Shown: piece by piece, positions 8,788 to 16,657 of the stretch
How the letters are laid out: each line of letters opens with the position of its first letter
How positions within the stretch are numbered: the stretch's first letter is position 1
Assembly (NCBI GenBank): GCA_029942265.1
Contig: JAOZTO010000001.1
Span: forward strand, 12,745 to 31,169
DNA length: 18,425 nucleotides
Direction: 5' to 3'
Source of the DNA: Desulfocapsa sp.
GTDB lineage: Bacteria; Desulfobacterota; Desulfobulbia; Desulfobulbales; Desulfocapsaceae
Program-made: the position numbers and the translations under genes
Notes under the pieces: model-generated
The model's database searches: none
What the model was told of the DNA's origin: nothing
What the model saw: the letters and a program-made list of their open reading frames with translations, nothing else

Positions 8788-9219
8788 TTAGGGTTGCATC
8801 AAGCGATAGGTTTGTAAGTTATAGCGGTATTCATTGTGACTACTGAAAACGGTAATATCGATTCTTGCAAAACCGATATCTGCTTTTTCCTTAAACCCGG
8901 ATTCCATTTTTGCCATCACCATTCGCCAGCGGAAGTCAGGAAAGTCTTCTCCAAAATCGCCGCTTTCATCTTCCCGCAACTCTGCGTCTTCAATGGTCAG
9001 TTCAGCGAGTTTTCGCTGGGCTAAAAATGGGGCGATACCGTTAAAACGGGTCTCAAGGGCAAGGGTTAGTGATTGTGCATGCAGTTTATAAACGCTGATC
9101 AGGACCGTTGCAATGATGGCCAGCGCCACCATCACTTCCAGTAAGGTAAATCCGGATATAGGGTGAATTAAGGGGGTTGCAAAGCGGTGATTACCGGTTT
9201 TCAAAATCTTTATATCCAT
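8788..9219 (-). CDS. gspI: Type II secretion minor pseudopilin GspI
   Basis: 143 aa, close to the usual GspI size. The leader ends HPISG and is followed by FTLLEVMVALAIIATVLIS, a textbook type IV pilin-like helix with Glu5. GspI starts the tip complex with GspJ and GspK. The chosen ATG at 9219 overlaps the end of gspH by 29 bp; no later start would keep the leader. The globular domain is small (about residues 50-143), as expected. The overlap suggests translational coupling to gspH. Confidence 0.9.
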   Translation of the reverse strand: MDIKILKTGNHRFATPLIHPISGFTLLEVMVALAIIATVLISVYKLHAQSLTLALETRFNGIAPFLAQRKLAELTIEDAELREDESGDFGEDFPDFRWRMVMAKMESGFKEKADIGFARIDITVFSSHNEYRYNLQTYRLMQP

Positions 9220-9754
9220 CGAAGCGCTCTGGTAATGTTAAAAACGGTTTGATCAAAAAAGAATAACGATCCTGGTTGTCCGTTTCCATATGAATAATCG
9301 CCTGATCAGCCCACCCCTGAGGATGAAACCGGATTTCGGCCACATCGGCGGTTTGTCTTTTTCCATTGGCGAACACCACACCGGTCAACCGGGCTGATTC
9401 GGGTAACTGGTACGCTTTCAACCCGGCCTGATCCATCTCATCCGCTGTCTGGACCCCATGAGTTGTCCATAGTCGATTTTCACTTAAACCGACATGGAGC
9501 CGGTATGTTTGCTGGTCGCGAATGGCATTATATCGCAGATAAGGGACTTTCACCATTAACCACCGGGTCGGTTTTTTGACAGGATCAACCAGAAATATAT
9601 CCTGAAAACGTGGAATGGCAAAAGCCAGCAAGATACCGATCAGTGCCAGTACAACAATCAGCTCGATCAGGGTGAATCCACGGGAATCATCAAAAGCAGA
9701 GTTATGAAACCGCCCGGATTTAAAATATTTGCCGCCCTTGGAAAATTGAACCAT
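9191..9754 (-). CDS. gspH: Type II secretion minor pseudopilin GspH
   Basis: 187 aa from the ATG at 9754. The leader ends FDDSRG and the mature helix begins FTLIELIVVLALIGILLAFA with Glu5. The C-terminal domain contains NAIRDQQTYRLHVGLSENRL and WTTHG, matching the GspH pattern of a pilin core with a GspH-specific beta domain. GspH connects the GspI-J-K tip to the GspG shaft. An in-frame ATG at 9862 would extend the leader by 36 residues and overlap gspG by 98 bp; I reject it because the 9754 start gives a 10-bp gap and a normal leader. The ribosome-binding site is poor. Confidence 0.88.
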   Translation of the reverse strand: MVQFSKGGKYFKSGRFHNSAFDDSRGFTLIELIVVLALIGILLAFAIPRFQDIFLVDPVKKPTRWLMVKVPYLRYNAIRDQQTYRLHVGLSENRLWTTHGVQTADEMDQAGLKAYQLPESARLTGVVFANGKRQTADVAEIRFHPQGWADQAIIHMETDNQDRYSFLIKPFLTLPERFDGYKDFENR

Positions 9755-9764
9755 AACGCTACGT

Positions 9765-10220
9765 TCATTCAAGTTCCCAGCTATTAATATCCCTGTCTTC
9801 ACCTTCTCCACCGGGAACGCCATCGGCTCCATAGCTGATGATATCGGTATCTCCATTAGCACCGGGACTTAAATATACGAATGGATTTCCCCACGGATCC
9901 AGAGGTAATTTGCCTTTCTCCAGATAGCCGCCTTCACGCCATTTTTTGGGGACTATTCCGGTGTCAGGCATCTGCACAAGGGCTTCGAGCCCTTGTTCGG
10001 TATCCGGATAACGACCCGTATCCAGTTTGTACAGCTTTAACGCCGTTTCCAACCCCTCGATCTGTATTTTTGCTTTAGTCTGCTTGGCTTCTCCAGGTCG
10101 CTCCATGATCCTGGGAACGACCAGCCCGGCCAGAATACCGAGAATAATGACCACGACCATTAGCTCGATAAGGGTAAAACCGCTTTCATCCGCGATCTGT
10201 TTTTTCATACGAAATATCAT
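9765..10220 (-). CDS. gspG: Type II secretion major pseudopilin GspG
   Basis: 151 aa. GspG is the major subunit of the pseudopilus, the periplasmic piston. A 14-residue leader ends DESG and is followed by [20 protein letters not shown] with Glu5. The conserved GspG core is obvious: [36 protein letters not shown] and [20 protein letters not shown], the last including the calcium-binding loop. The ATG at 10220 is supported by a strong GGAGG; a second Met at residue 5 is too far from it. The gap to gspF is 31 bp. The strong ribosome-binding site, rare in this operon, fits the need for many copies of the major subunit. Confidence 0.96.
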   Translation of the reverse strand: MIFRMKKQIADESGFTLIELMVVVIILGILAGLVVPRIMERPGEAKQTKAKIQIEGLETALKLYKLDTGRYPDTEQGLEALVQMPDTGIVPKKWREGGYLEKGKLPLDPWGNPFVYLSPGANGDTDIISYGADGVPGGEGEDRDINSWELE

Positions 10221-10223
10221 TCT

Positions 10224-10229
10224 ACCTCC
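10224..10229 (-). promoter_or_regulatory. Strong ribosome-binding site of gspG
   Basis: The minus strand reads GGAGGT followed by AGA and the ATG at 10220. The spacing of 4 nt after GGAGG is short but far better than the 16 nt that would serve the alternative Met codon at residue 5, so it decides the start. It is the clearest Shine-Dalgarno sequence in the gsp operon. Confidence 0.75.
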
Positions 10230-10251
10230 GGTTTATTTATTAATTGATTGC

Positions 10252-11481
10252 TCAACTCACCAGTTGGTTCATTTCAAAAATCGGCAAACAGATAGACAAG
10301 ACGATAAAACCGACCACAACTGCCATGAGCAGGATCATCATCGGCTCCAACAGGGAGGCTATGGCCGTTATTCGGGTTTCGGTTTCGTTTTCAAATACAT
10401 CGGCCACTTTATTCAGCATGGCTTCCAGCTCACCACTCTGCTCTCCCACTCCGACCATTTGGATAAATAGATCGGGAAAAACGGGATGCCGGCCTAAGGA
10501 GGTAGCCAGCGAGCGTCCCTTGCCCACTTCAACCGCCGCTTCAGTCACGGCATCGGAAATAATGACATTTCCGGCGATATTCGTTACGATTTCAAGGGCT
10601 TGAAGCATAGGAACCCCATTTTCCTGAAGCGTTCCAAGTGTCCTGGAAAAGCGGGCTACGGCCAGTTTTCGCACCAGTGGGCCTATAAACGGCAGTCTGA
10701 TTTTGAACCGGTCCACGACCCGACGACCCTGCGGAGTTTTTTTAAACAGGTAAAAAGCAACCCCCAGGGCCACAATGAATAAAAGGAAGGCCCACCACCA
10801 ATTTTTGAAAAATTCGCTGAGCGTAATTAAAAACCGCGTGGGTCCGGGTAATGCCCGGTCCATATCAGCAAATATCGATGTAATACTCGGCACGATAAAG
10901 GTCAGTAATAAAAACAACACGCCGGTTCCGATAATGGACATCAATACCGGATAGGCCAAAGCCGATTGTATTTTATTTTTCAGGGCCTGTTGCCGCTCCA
11001 TCATGTCAGCCATTTGATCAAGAACCATTTCGAGAGTCCCTGAAGATTCACCAGCCCGGACTAAATTGATAAACAGGGCCGGAAATGTTCCCGGAAAAAG
11101 ACCCAGCGCATACGCAAAACTATTCCCTTCGACAATACTATCCTTAATCTTGGACAGGTGCCCCTTCAGTCCCTGGGAACGAGTCTGGGGAAGGATAGCG
11201 TCAATGGCGGTTACCAGGGGGAATCCGGCCCCCACCAGCGTGGCAAGCTGCCGAGTCATCAGGGCCACTTCCGACGGCCGGATCCGGTTAAACAATTTTG
11301 TCGGGAACCATCTCCGTGAAACTTTTTCCAGCGCGGCGGTTTCAAGTACTTCCCGAACGGATACCGGAAAGATATTGGAAGCACGCAATTTCTGCCGGGC
11401 CACGACCGGACTGTCGGCATCGATAACCCCGGTTGTATTTTTACCCTTGTGATTTATTGCTGAGTATTCGTAAACCGGCAT
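10252..11481 (-). CDS. gspF: Type II secretion inner-membrane protein GspF
   Basis: 409 aa, standard GspF length. This polytopic inner-membrane protein is the platform on which pseudopilins assemble and it contacts GspE. The start MPVYEYSAINHKGKNTTGVI is typical. Two T2SSF repeats are visible, about 73-196 and 275-398, each with a conserved Gly-Glu motif (AGESSG 143-148 and VGEQSG 345-350). Three membrane helices lie at about 178-198, 227-246 and 379-400. PilC of the pilus system is homologous, but direct linkage to gspG and the N-terminal sequence favour GspF. It is the first gene of the gsp operon, after two terminators. No good ribosome-binding site lies next to the ATG (nearest purine run CCCGGAG about 25 nt upstream). 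Confidence 0.95.
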   Translation of the reverse strand: MPVYEYSAINHKGKNTTGVIDADSPVVARQKLRASNIFPVSVREVLETAALEKVSRRWFPTKLFNRIRPSEVALMTRQLATLVGAGFPLVTAIDAILPQTRSQGLKGHLSKIKDSIVEGNSFAYALGLFPGTFPALFINLVRAGESSGTLEMVLDQMADMMERQQALKNKIQSALAYPVLMSIIGTGVLFLLLTFIVPSITSIFADMDRALPGPTRFLITLSEFFKNWWWAFLLFIVALGVAFYLFKKTPQGRRVVDRFKIRLPFIGPLVRKLAVARFSRTLGTLQENGVPMLQALEIVTNIAGNVIISDAVTEAAVEVGKGRSLATSLGRHPVFPDLFIQMVGVGEQSGELEAMLNKVADVFENETETRITAIASLLEPMMILLMAVVVGFIVLSICLPIFEMNQLVS

Positions 11482-11620
11482 AAGAAAACTTTATCAGAAT
11501 AACGCTCCGGGCACAAGATCTCTCAATCGATGAGTGAACGCACTGTTTTCAACTATCGAAATAAGGCAATTTTCTTACACCATGCCTCAAGAATTTACAC
11601 TGGAGTCAAACCGGCTAAAA

Positions 11621-11660
11621 TAAAAGAGCGGTTGGATCTTAGACCCACCGCCCTTTTTTT
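11621..11660. terminator. Bidirectional hairpin terminator between the lipoprotein gene and gspF
   Basis: A stem is formed by 11626-11632 and 11647-11653 (minus-strand GGGCGGT with ACCGCTC, one G-U), extended past one mismatch by a GG/CC pair. On the minus strand it is followed by TTTTATTTT, on the plus strand by TTTTTTTATTTT. It can stop transcription from either side and separates the pil and gsp operons. Confidence 0.75.
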
Positions 11661-11720
11661 ATTTTATCTGCCTAAAAAATTTATTAAATTTTTGAGAAAA
11701 CCCGTAAAATTCAGAGTTAC

Positions 11721-11749
11721 AAAAAGCGGGCTAAAAAAATCGAGCCGCT
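11721..11749 (-). terminator. Rho-independent terminator after the lipoprotein gene
   Basis: Starting 5 bp after the lipoprotein stop codon, the minus strand reads AGCGGCT, a T-rich loop, then AGCCCGCT and TTTTT. The stem is AGCGG/CCGCT plus CT/AG with one bulged C. With the second hairpin about 70 bp further on it makes a tandem termination zone ending the pil operon. Confidence 0.65.
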
Positions 11750-11753
11750 GAAT

Positions 11754-12497
11754 CTATTCATCGCAATTATAATAGTTTCCGAAAATAACCTGCAACCCAC
11801 TTGTTGTGGTAAACGACCCGCCCGCGCGGTTCCTTCCGTGAAAACGTACTATAATGTCATAAAAAGCGCCGTCCCTCGGCGTATCATTCCTAAGGCTTTT
11901 TTCCTGGAATTCGTTTTTGGTATTTACCGGAATCAGGATAAAGCTTCTCTCAGCCGTTGTAAAGTCTTTGGATAAAACCATCTGAGTAACGAACGATCTG
12001 CTACCCAGGCTAACTAGCGGGGGTGGGTAAAAGTGGCCGCCCCCCCCTTTGGGACTTGCCACGGGGACGTATTCGACCGTATAGTTATCGATAATATACG
12101 TTTCATCCGCACCGGGCGGGCAAGTCGGGCAGTAAAATATATAGTAAAAGGTAGCTTTCCCCAAGGTGTCATAATACGGTTCCGCTGTTACTTCTTCAAT
12201 CTCGGCACTTGCTTCCTCCGGGTTTTCCGGAACGACCGGATCTTCAGGAACGACCGGATCTTCAGGAACTAGCAGGTCGGGCGGCGGCGCGTCGGGGGTT
12301 CCGCATGTACCCCGCTTTACATCAATCGTAAATGTCGGATCAGATGATGAGTCCCCGCTATCATGCGCGGTTAACTCTACGGCGATGACTTCTTCTGTGC
12401 TTTCAAGACCGGATTCATCCCCGCCGCAACCGGTAAATACGATAAAAACAGAAACCAATATTGCAGATCCGAGCCAATAAAATACTTTCTTTAACAT
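11754..12497 (-). CDS. Unrecognised lipoprotein coupled to pilQ
   Basis: 247 aa; I do not recognise the family. A signal peptide with a lipobox-like FTGC makes Cys24 the probable lipidated residue. The next segment (25-70) is acidic and Ser/Asp-rich, then comes a Pro-rich hinge with tandem VPEDPV units (77-92), then a beta-rich domain of about 140 residues (108-247) with a CPTC motif (123-126) and a Cys near the C-terminus (245). A short poly-Gly encoded by G8 lies at 151-154. It starts 4 bp after the pilQ stop, its AAGGAG ribosome-binding site is made of the last two pilQ codons, and a terminator follows it, so it is the last gene of the pil operon. This suggests a secretin- or pilus-associated outer-membrane lipoprotein (inference). 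The fold resembles an Ig-like beta sandwich by pattern only. Functions such as pilotin or TsaP-like collar are possible but unsupported; no LysM motif is seen. Confidence 0.85.
   Translation of the reverse strand: MLKKVFYWLGSAILVSVFIVFTGCGGDESGLESTEEVIAVELTAHDSGDSSSDPTFTIDVKRGTCGTPDAPPPDLLVPEDPVVPEDPVVPENPEEASAEIEEVTAEPYYDTLGKATFYYIFYCPTCPPGADETYIIDNYTVEYVPVASPKGGGGHFYPPPLVSLGSRSFVTQMVLSKDFTTAERSFILIPVNTKNEFQEKSLRNDTPRDGAFYDIIVRFHGRNRAGGSFTTTSGLQVIFGNYYNCDE
12225..12278 (-). repeat. 18-bp tandem repeat encoding VPEDPV units
   Basis: Three 18-bp units (12225-12242, 12243-12260, 12261-12278). The first two differ at one position, the third is diverged in its second half. They lie in frame in the lipoprotein gene and encode the Pro/Glu-rich hinge. 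Unit length is a multiple of three, so copy changes would lengthen or shorten the linker without a frameshift. Confidence 0.85.
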
Positions 12498-12501
12498 GGA
12501 G

Positions 12502-14793
12502 CTACTCCTTCTTATCTGATCTCAAACCCATGGGTTTAGTCAAGGTTGTGACGTCCCTTTGCTCCAGTCGCCTGATCTTTGGTGTGATGAAGATTAACAA
12601 CTCTTCTTTCTTATTTGATGTCATCTTTGTTTTAAATAGAAAACCCAAGACCGGTATGTCTGATAGCCAGGGGATTCCAGTTTCTTCGTCTCGTTCGGTC
12701 GTTTTATTTATTCCACCGATAACAAGGGTATCGTTGTTGTTCATTAAAAACCTGGTTTTCGCTTCCTTGGTGTTAATGACTGGAACCCCTTCGAAGAAAT
12801 CAAACACATCGTCTTTTATCACATGCAACTCTATCGAGATTCTCTCATCGGGTGTGATATGGGGTATTACAGTCAGTCTTAAGTCGATTTCTTTAAATTT
12901 AACGGTTCGCCCCCCGGATTCAGACTCTTCAAAGTAAGGAAATTCCAATCCCTGGACGATAACCGCTTCCTCGTTATCAAGGGTCAGTACCCTTGGTGCT
13001 GAAATAATTTTGGCGTCGCCGTTATCCTCCATTGCCATCAATTTAGCATCCAACAGGAAAGGCGTCCCTGCGATCTTGGTAAAATTAAAGCCGAAAGTGG
13101 GTAGCCCGGGTGTGATCGGCAAATTCTGGGCAATATTCCATCCGCGGGTCCCCCCCCAGGTATCGAATCCTCTCTGGGGTCCAATCCCCGCCCGGGGACT
13201 ATCACCTTGAATCCCACCAGCCATATCCCAGTTGATTCCAATTTCTCTGCTGAAATTAATATCCGTTTCGACGATACGTGCTTCGATCAGCACCTGTGGA
13301 GTCACCTTATCAATGCTCTTGACAATTTCTCGAGCCCGCTCGATAGTACTTTCCACATCAGTTAAGATTATCAAATTATTTCTAGCGTCTACAGAAAGGG
13401 AACCCCGACCTGATCCATCTAAATTTTTTGTTAGAATTGCCTCTATATGGGGCTTAATCTCTTTTCCAGCATCGGCATAATTTACCTGAATATACTCGGT
13501 TTTCAGAGGTGCCTGCATCGCGACATTTCGCGCAGCCTTTAGCTTTTCCGCCTCATTATCCGACTCTTTTTTAAGCGACGACAATGTCGCGATACGAATA
13601 ATGTTTCCCTCTTGCCTTTTATCGAGCTGGTTCATTTTCAGCACCAGATCAAGCACCCGGTCCCAGGGAACCGGATTATCCAAACTCAGGGTCACTCTGC
13701 CTTCAACATCCTTATCAATAGCGAAATTTTCCCCGCTGATATCCGCCAGGATCCTGAATACATTGTGAATATCCGTGTTATAGAAATCAAGCGCGATCTT
13801 TTCGCCGGTATATTCAGGGCCTTTTTTTCCAACTTCGGCTTTCTCTTTTGGGACGTTTTCTTTCCCACTGGCTTCTACCGTGGCAGGGGTTTCAGGCTTT
13901 TTTTCTTTTTTAGCAATCCCGGCTTCGGGAAGATCGAACAGGATGTACAGGTAGCCATCATCCTGCTTGACAAGATACGGAACGGTTTCGCGCAAACGAA
14001 TATCGATCTGGGCTTCATCCGGCTGGCTTGTTTGCATAACGGGTACAATAGCTGTCACCACACCGTTTTGCGAGCCGGGGTTTTGCGTGGGCAGGCCCCC
14101 CTCGGGCAGATCACAATTCAGCAGAAACAACCGCAGCCAGCGGGGACTGACCCGCTTGATTTTATACTGCACTCGTTTGGATGTTGCCACAACTACTTGT
14201 GATTTACCGTTTATTTCCCCTTGATATTCAATATTCCGAATACTTGCCCGATCCTTAGAAATGGGCACTGAAGTTTTGGCCTGTTTGTTCTCGCTTGCGG
14301 CCACCGACGATGCGGCGGCTTTTCCCTCTGTTCCAACGACCGATTTTTGGAGGCCAATATCCAATATCTTTTCATCTTGCTTAACCGTGTAAGATGCATC
14401 CGTCGCCAGTTTGATCTCAAGACGCGTGGTATGTCCAGTTTCGGTCAGTTCGGTTAACTCGATCTCAGGAATTAGCCCACCGGCCACCGTATTGATTGGC
14501 ATTTTAACATCCACGACCGTGTCCGGAAAATAAAAAATCACAGCGGGTGGATTGGGCTGTTTAACTGCCGAATAAACCAATTTTTCGGTCCCTGTCACCA
14601 GGACATGCGCTTCTCCGGCAGTCTCATTCATCACAACCTGGGTGATCCGTTTATCCTGGGACGTTTGGAGAGTGCTTGATTGTTCAACCTTCTGCGAGTC
14701 TGTTGTGGCACACCCCCCCGCAATGACTACCCCATAAACGAAAGCAAACAGGAAACCGAAGAAAACACCGCGTTTTGTACGAAGCTCTTTCAT
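12502..14793 (-). CDS. pilQ: Type IV pilus secretin PilQ (probable lipoprotein)
   Basis: 763 aa. PilQ forms the outer-membrane channel for the pilus fibre. The N-terminus has a signal peptide ending IAGGC, so Cys28 may be lipidated; many PilQs have a plain signal peptide instead. Domains by eye: AMIN about 49-130 and a second AMIN about 184-290, both peptidoglycan-binding; a Lys/Glu linker 295-330; N0/STN 331-405 (IALDFYNTDIHNVFRILADI); N1 430-495; secretin core 498-742 with VLIEARIVETDINFSREIGI, EAVIVQGLEFPYFEE and IPVLGFLFKT...ELLIFITPKI. A G8 tract lies in codons 546-549 and a G7 tract at the lipobox. The start ATG is 5 bp after pilP, with GGAGAG made of the last pilP codons. The AMIN domains and pilMNOP linkage separate it from GspD. 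Confidence 0.96.
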   Translation of the reverse strand: MKELRTKRGVFFGFLFAFVYGVVIAGGCATTDSQKVEQSSTLQTSQDKRITQVVMNETAGEAHVLVTGTEKLVYSAVKQPNPPAVIFYFPDTVVDVKMPINTVAGGLIPEIELTELTETGHTTRLEIKLATDASYTVKQDEKILDIGLQKSVVGTEGKAAASSVAASENKQAKTSVPISKDRASIRNIEYQGEINGKSQVVVATSKRVQYKIKRVSPRWLRLFLLNCDLPEGGLPTQNPGSQNGVVTAIVPVMQTSQPDEAQIDIRLRETVPYLVKQDDGYLYILFDLPEAGIAKKEKKPETPATVEASGKENVPKEKAEVGKKGPEYTGEKIALDFYNTDIHNVFRILADISGENFAIDKDVEGRVTLSLDNPVPWDRVLDLVLKMNQLDKRQEGNIIRIATLSSLKKESDNEAEKLKAARNVAMQAPLKTEYIQVNYADAGKEIKPHIEAILTKNLDGSGRGSLSVDARNNLIILTDVESTIERAREIVKSIDKVTPQVLIEARIVETDINFSREIGINWDMAGGIQGDSPRAGIGPQRGFDTWGGTRGWNIAQNLPITPGLPTFGFNFTKIAGTPFLLDAKLMAMEDNGDAKIISAPRVLTLDNEEAVIVQGLEFPYFEESESGGRTVKFKEIDLRLTVIPHITPDERISIELHVIKDDVFDFFEGVPVINTKEAKTRFLMNNNDTLVIGGINKTTERDEETGIPWLSDIPVLGFLFKTKMTSNKKEELLIFITPKIRRLEQRDVTTLTKPMGLRSDKKE
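12505..12510 (-). promoter_or_regulatory. Ribosome-binding site of the lipoprotein gene inside the pilQ end
   Basis: AAGGAG, the last two sense codons of pilQ (Lys-Glu), sits 7 nt from the lipoprotein ATG at 12497. It supports that start and implies translational linkage of the two genes. Confidence 0.8.
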
Positions 14794-14798
14794 TAGCC

Positions 14799-15446
14799 CT
14801 ACTCTCCAGAGAATTGTCGTAGTTTGAGTTCTCGCTCTATGGTGACTATTTTTCCTACCGCATCCTCGGACGTTTCGGTAATAATTATCCGATCTTTTAG
14901 TATTTTGCTTATTTTCCCGCCGTCCAAACCGATAAAAGTACCTTTATTAACAATATATCCCTTACCGCCCGATTCTTCAACCATTGCTTTAGGGCGCCCT
15001 TTGCTATTAATAACAGCAGTGAGTTTTAGCTGCGTTAAATCAATCTTCTCCAACGGGGTCTGCGGCACTCGCTTTTTTCTTTTGGGCACATCATCTGAAT
15101 CCGTATTTTGTGCCTCGGTTTTCTCTTCTCTTATCAGGGGCGAGAAAGGATCAATATTACCTTTATACTCATATATCTCAATCTGATTTTTTGAAGCCAA
15201 CAGGGTGGCGGCTGGATCATCCGAATTCGATACATTCTCCGGGGCCGTTTCTTCCTTCGCCGGAGCTACCGACTTTCCGGATGTATTCTGGTCAGAGACC
15301 AACTGTTGGGATTTTCCGGCCTCGGATGATTCTGAGGCAATCTTCCGACGAACAACCTGCGGATTAGTCATCTGACTGGAATCTCCACAGCCCCATAACA
15401 ATATGACTGCCGCTAACAAGCCAACTAGTCGGTAATATAGGTTCAT
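14799..15446 (-). CDS. pilP: Type IV pilus alignment lipoprotein PilP
   Basis: 215 aa. PilP is an inner-membrane lipoprotein that binds PilN/PilO and the N0 domain of PilQ. Lipobox LLWGC puts the lipidated Cys at residue 20. Residues 21-90 are a long Ser/Glu/Lys linker without predicted structure. The family motif YEYKGNIDPFSPLI is at 92-105, a Lys/Arg patch follows, then PLEKIDLTQLKLTAVI and the HR-like beta domain to about 210 (AMVEESGGKGYIVNKGTFIG), homologous to the GspC homology region. The ATG overlaps the pilO stop by 4 nt (ATGA). pilQ follows after 5 bp. Confidence 0.94.
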   Translation of the reverse strand: MNLYYRLVGLLAAVILLWGCGDSSQMTNPQVVRRKIASESSEAGKSQQLVSDQNTSGKSVAPAKEETAPENVSNSDDPAATLLASKNQIEIYEYKGNIDPFSPLIREEKTEAQNTDSDDVPKRKKRVPQTPLEKIDLTQLKLTAVINSKGRPKAMVEESGGKGYIVNKGTFIGLDGGKISKILKDRIIITETSEDAVGKIVTIERELKLRQFSGE

Positions 15447-16069
15447 TTCTTCTCTTTTTCTTTTCCCTTTTCTTCTGGTTTGGATTCAACGAACTTATAT
15501 GTGACTGCTTTGCAGGATGTTTCCAGCGGTTCACCGGCTTTCTTGGGCGCCATCGTGATATCTCGAATATTTACGATACGCGGCAACGCTGCTACCGCTT
15601 CGAAAAAATGCGCCACATCGTGGTAACCACCTTTCATTTGCATTTGAACGGGAATTTCGGCGTAAAACTCTTTCAGTTGTTCCGGCTTGGGTTCAAACAG
15701 AAGAAATTCCAACCCGGCACCATGACCCGACTGGGATATATTCGATAGTAAAGAAGGAATTTCTTTCTTATCCGGCAAAGCCTGCATGGCCAATTTAAAA
15801 GATTTTTCTGCTTCCGCTAGTTCCTTTTTAAATTTATCCAGCTGATCGGCTTTATTTTTCAACACGTCAATTCGTTTTTCTAAATCACCTAAGCGGGTAT
15901 TCAGCTCGGTTATCTTCTGCTGTTGCGGTCGAAAGGATAGAAAGAAAAAAATTGATCCGATCAGGAGAAAAACGAGCACCAAAAGTAACATGCGCCTGGT
16001 TTTGGTCATCGCATTGATAGTTTCAAAAAAACTGTCCATCCGCTGGGATTTACTACTGCTATTGCTCAT
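15443..16069 (-). CDS. pilO: Type IV pilus alignment protein PilO
   Basis: 208 aa. PilO pairs with PilN in the inner membrane to align the pilus motor with the secretin. Layout: cytoplasmic N-terminus 1-26, one membrane helix 27-46, coiled coil about 50-92, and a ferredoxin-like periplasmic domain about 100-195 with the PilO pattern FEPKPEQLKEFYAEIPVQMQ and GGYHDVAHFFEAVAALPRIV. The C-terminal tail (198-208) is almost only Lys and Glu. The start at 16069 is 12 bp after pilN; a second Met at residue 11 is possible. The end overlaps pilP by 4 nt. Confidence 0.94.
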   Translation of the reverse strand: MSNSSSKSQRMDSFFETINAMTKTRRMLLLVLVFLLIGSIFFFLSFRPQQQKITELNTRLGDLEKRIDVLKNKADQLDKFKKELAEAEKSFKLAMQALPDKKEIPSLLSNISQSGHGAGLEFLLFEPKPEQLKEFYAEIPVQMQMKGGYHDVAHFFEAVAALPRIVNIRDITMAPKKAGEPLETSCKAVTYKFVESKPEEKGKEKEKK

Positions 16070-16081
16070 TTTTTATTGGCC

Positions 16082-16657
16082 CTATTTAGCCTTTTCCTGA
16101 TCCGGTTTTTTCGGCACCGATGTTTGGCATAAAATCTCAAATTCTTTTAGATGGATTGTTTCATCAAATGTCTTTCGTTTGACCGTATTCAAATTAACCA
16201 TCGGAAAAAGTCCTGAATTTTCCAGCTTCGTCATAAAATCGGCCACCGTCCGTTCATCCATCGCCACACCTTTGACCCGAACCCCGGTTCCCTGCGTACT
16301 GAGACTGGTCAGCCACATCTGATCAGCAATAATCAGTTCGGACATGGCGCCCAGAAGGCGTACCGGTTTGTAGCGATCTTTAATGAGCGTGTTGATCACA
16401 CTTTTCTTCTTATTGATTACCTCGATTCTTTTCTTGTTTTCATCTACCCGGTTGCCAATTTCCTGATAACGTTTGATCTCTGCATCAATTTCTGCGATCT
16501 GGGTCTGTAACGAATTGACCCGATTCCCCATAAATAAGTGAAGAAGAAGAAGACCGCCGGCCACAATGCCTAGAAGCAACAGAAAGAACGACACTTGGCG
16601 CCGGACGGTTTCTCTTTTACGAACATCCCGAAATGGTAATAAATTAATCCGGATCAT
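16082..16657 (-). CDS. pilN: Type IV pilus alignment protein PilN
   Basis: 191 aa. Starts with the hallmark MIRINLLPFR, the short cytoplasmic peptide that docks in the groove of PilM. Then come a basic stretch, a membrane helix at about 22-43, a coiled coil at 46-88 and a ferredoxin-like domain at about 97-180 (LLGAMSELIIADQMWLTSLS, VADFMTKLENSGLF). It heterodimerises with PilO. The ATG overlaps the pilM stop (ATGA), so the two are translationally coupled; AAGGAGAG lies about 12 nt upstream of the ATG inside pilM. Confidence 0.95.
   Translation of the reverse strand: MIRINLLPFRDVRKRETVRRQVSFFLLLLGIVAGGLLLLHLFMGNRVNSLQTQIAEIDAEIKRYQEIGNRVDENKKRIEVINKKKSVINTLIKDRYKPVRLLGAMSELIIADQMWLTSLSTQGTGVRVKGVAMDERTVADFMTKLENSGLFPMVNLNTVKRKTFDETIHLKEFEILCQTSVPKKPDQEKAK

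Noticed and set aside
9755..9862. Longer gspH start at 9862
   Set aside because: Would overlap gspG by 98 bp and give an abnormally long leader of over 60 residues.
11530..11751. 73-codon plus-strand frame between the two operons
   Set aside because: It spans both terminator hairpins and is low-complexity Lys/Phe-rich; not a plausible gene.
12119..12131. CPTC in the lipoprotein as a thioredoxin-like active site
   Set aside because: No thioredoxin-fold context (no following cis-Pro region or helix pattern); more likely a structural disulfide or metal pair.
13612..14202. 196-codon plus-strand frame within pilQ
   Set aside because: Antisense to a clearly coding region, no recognisable domain, no ribosome-binding site; shadow of the pilQ codon pattern.
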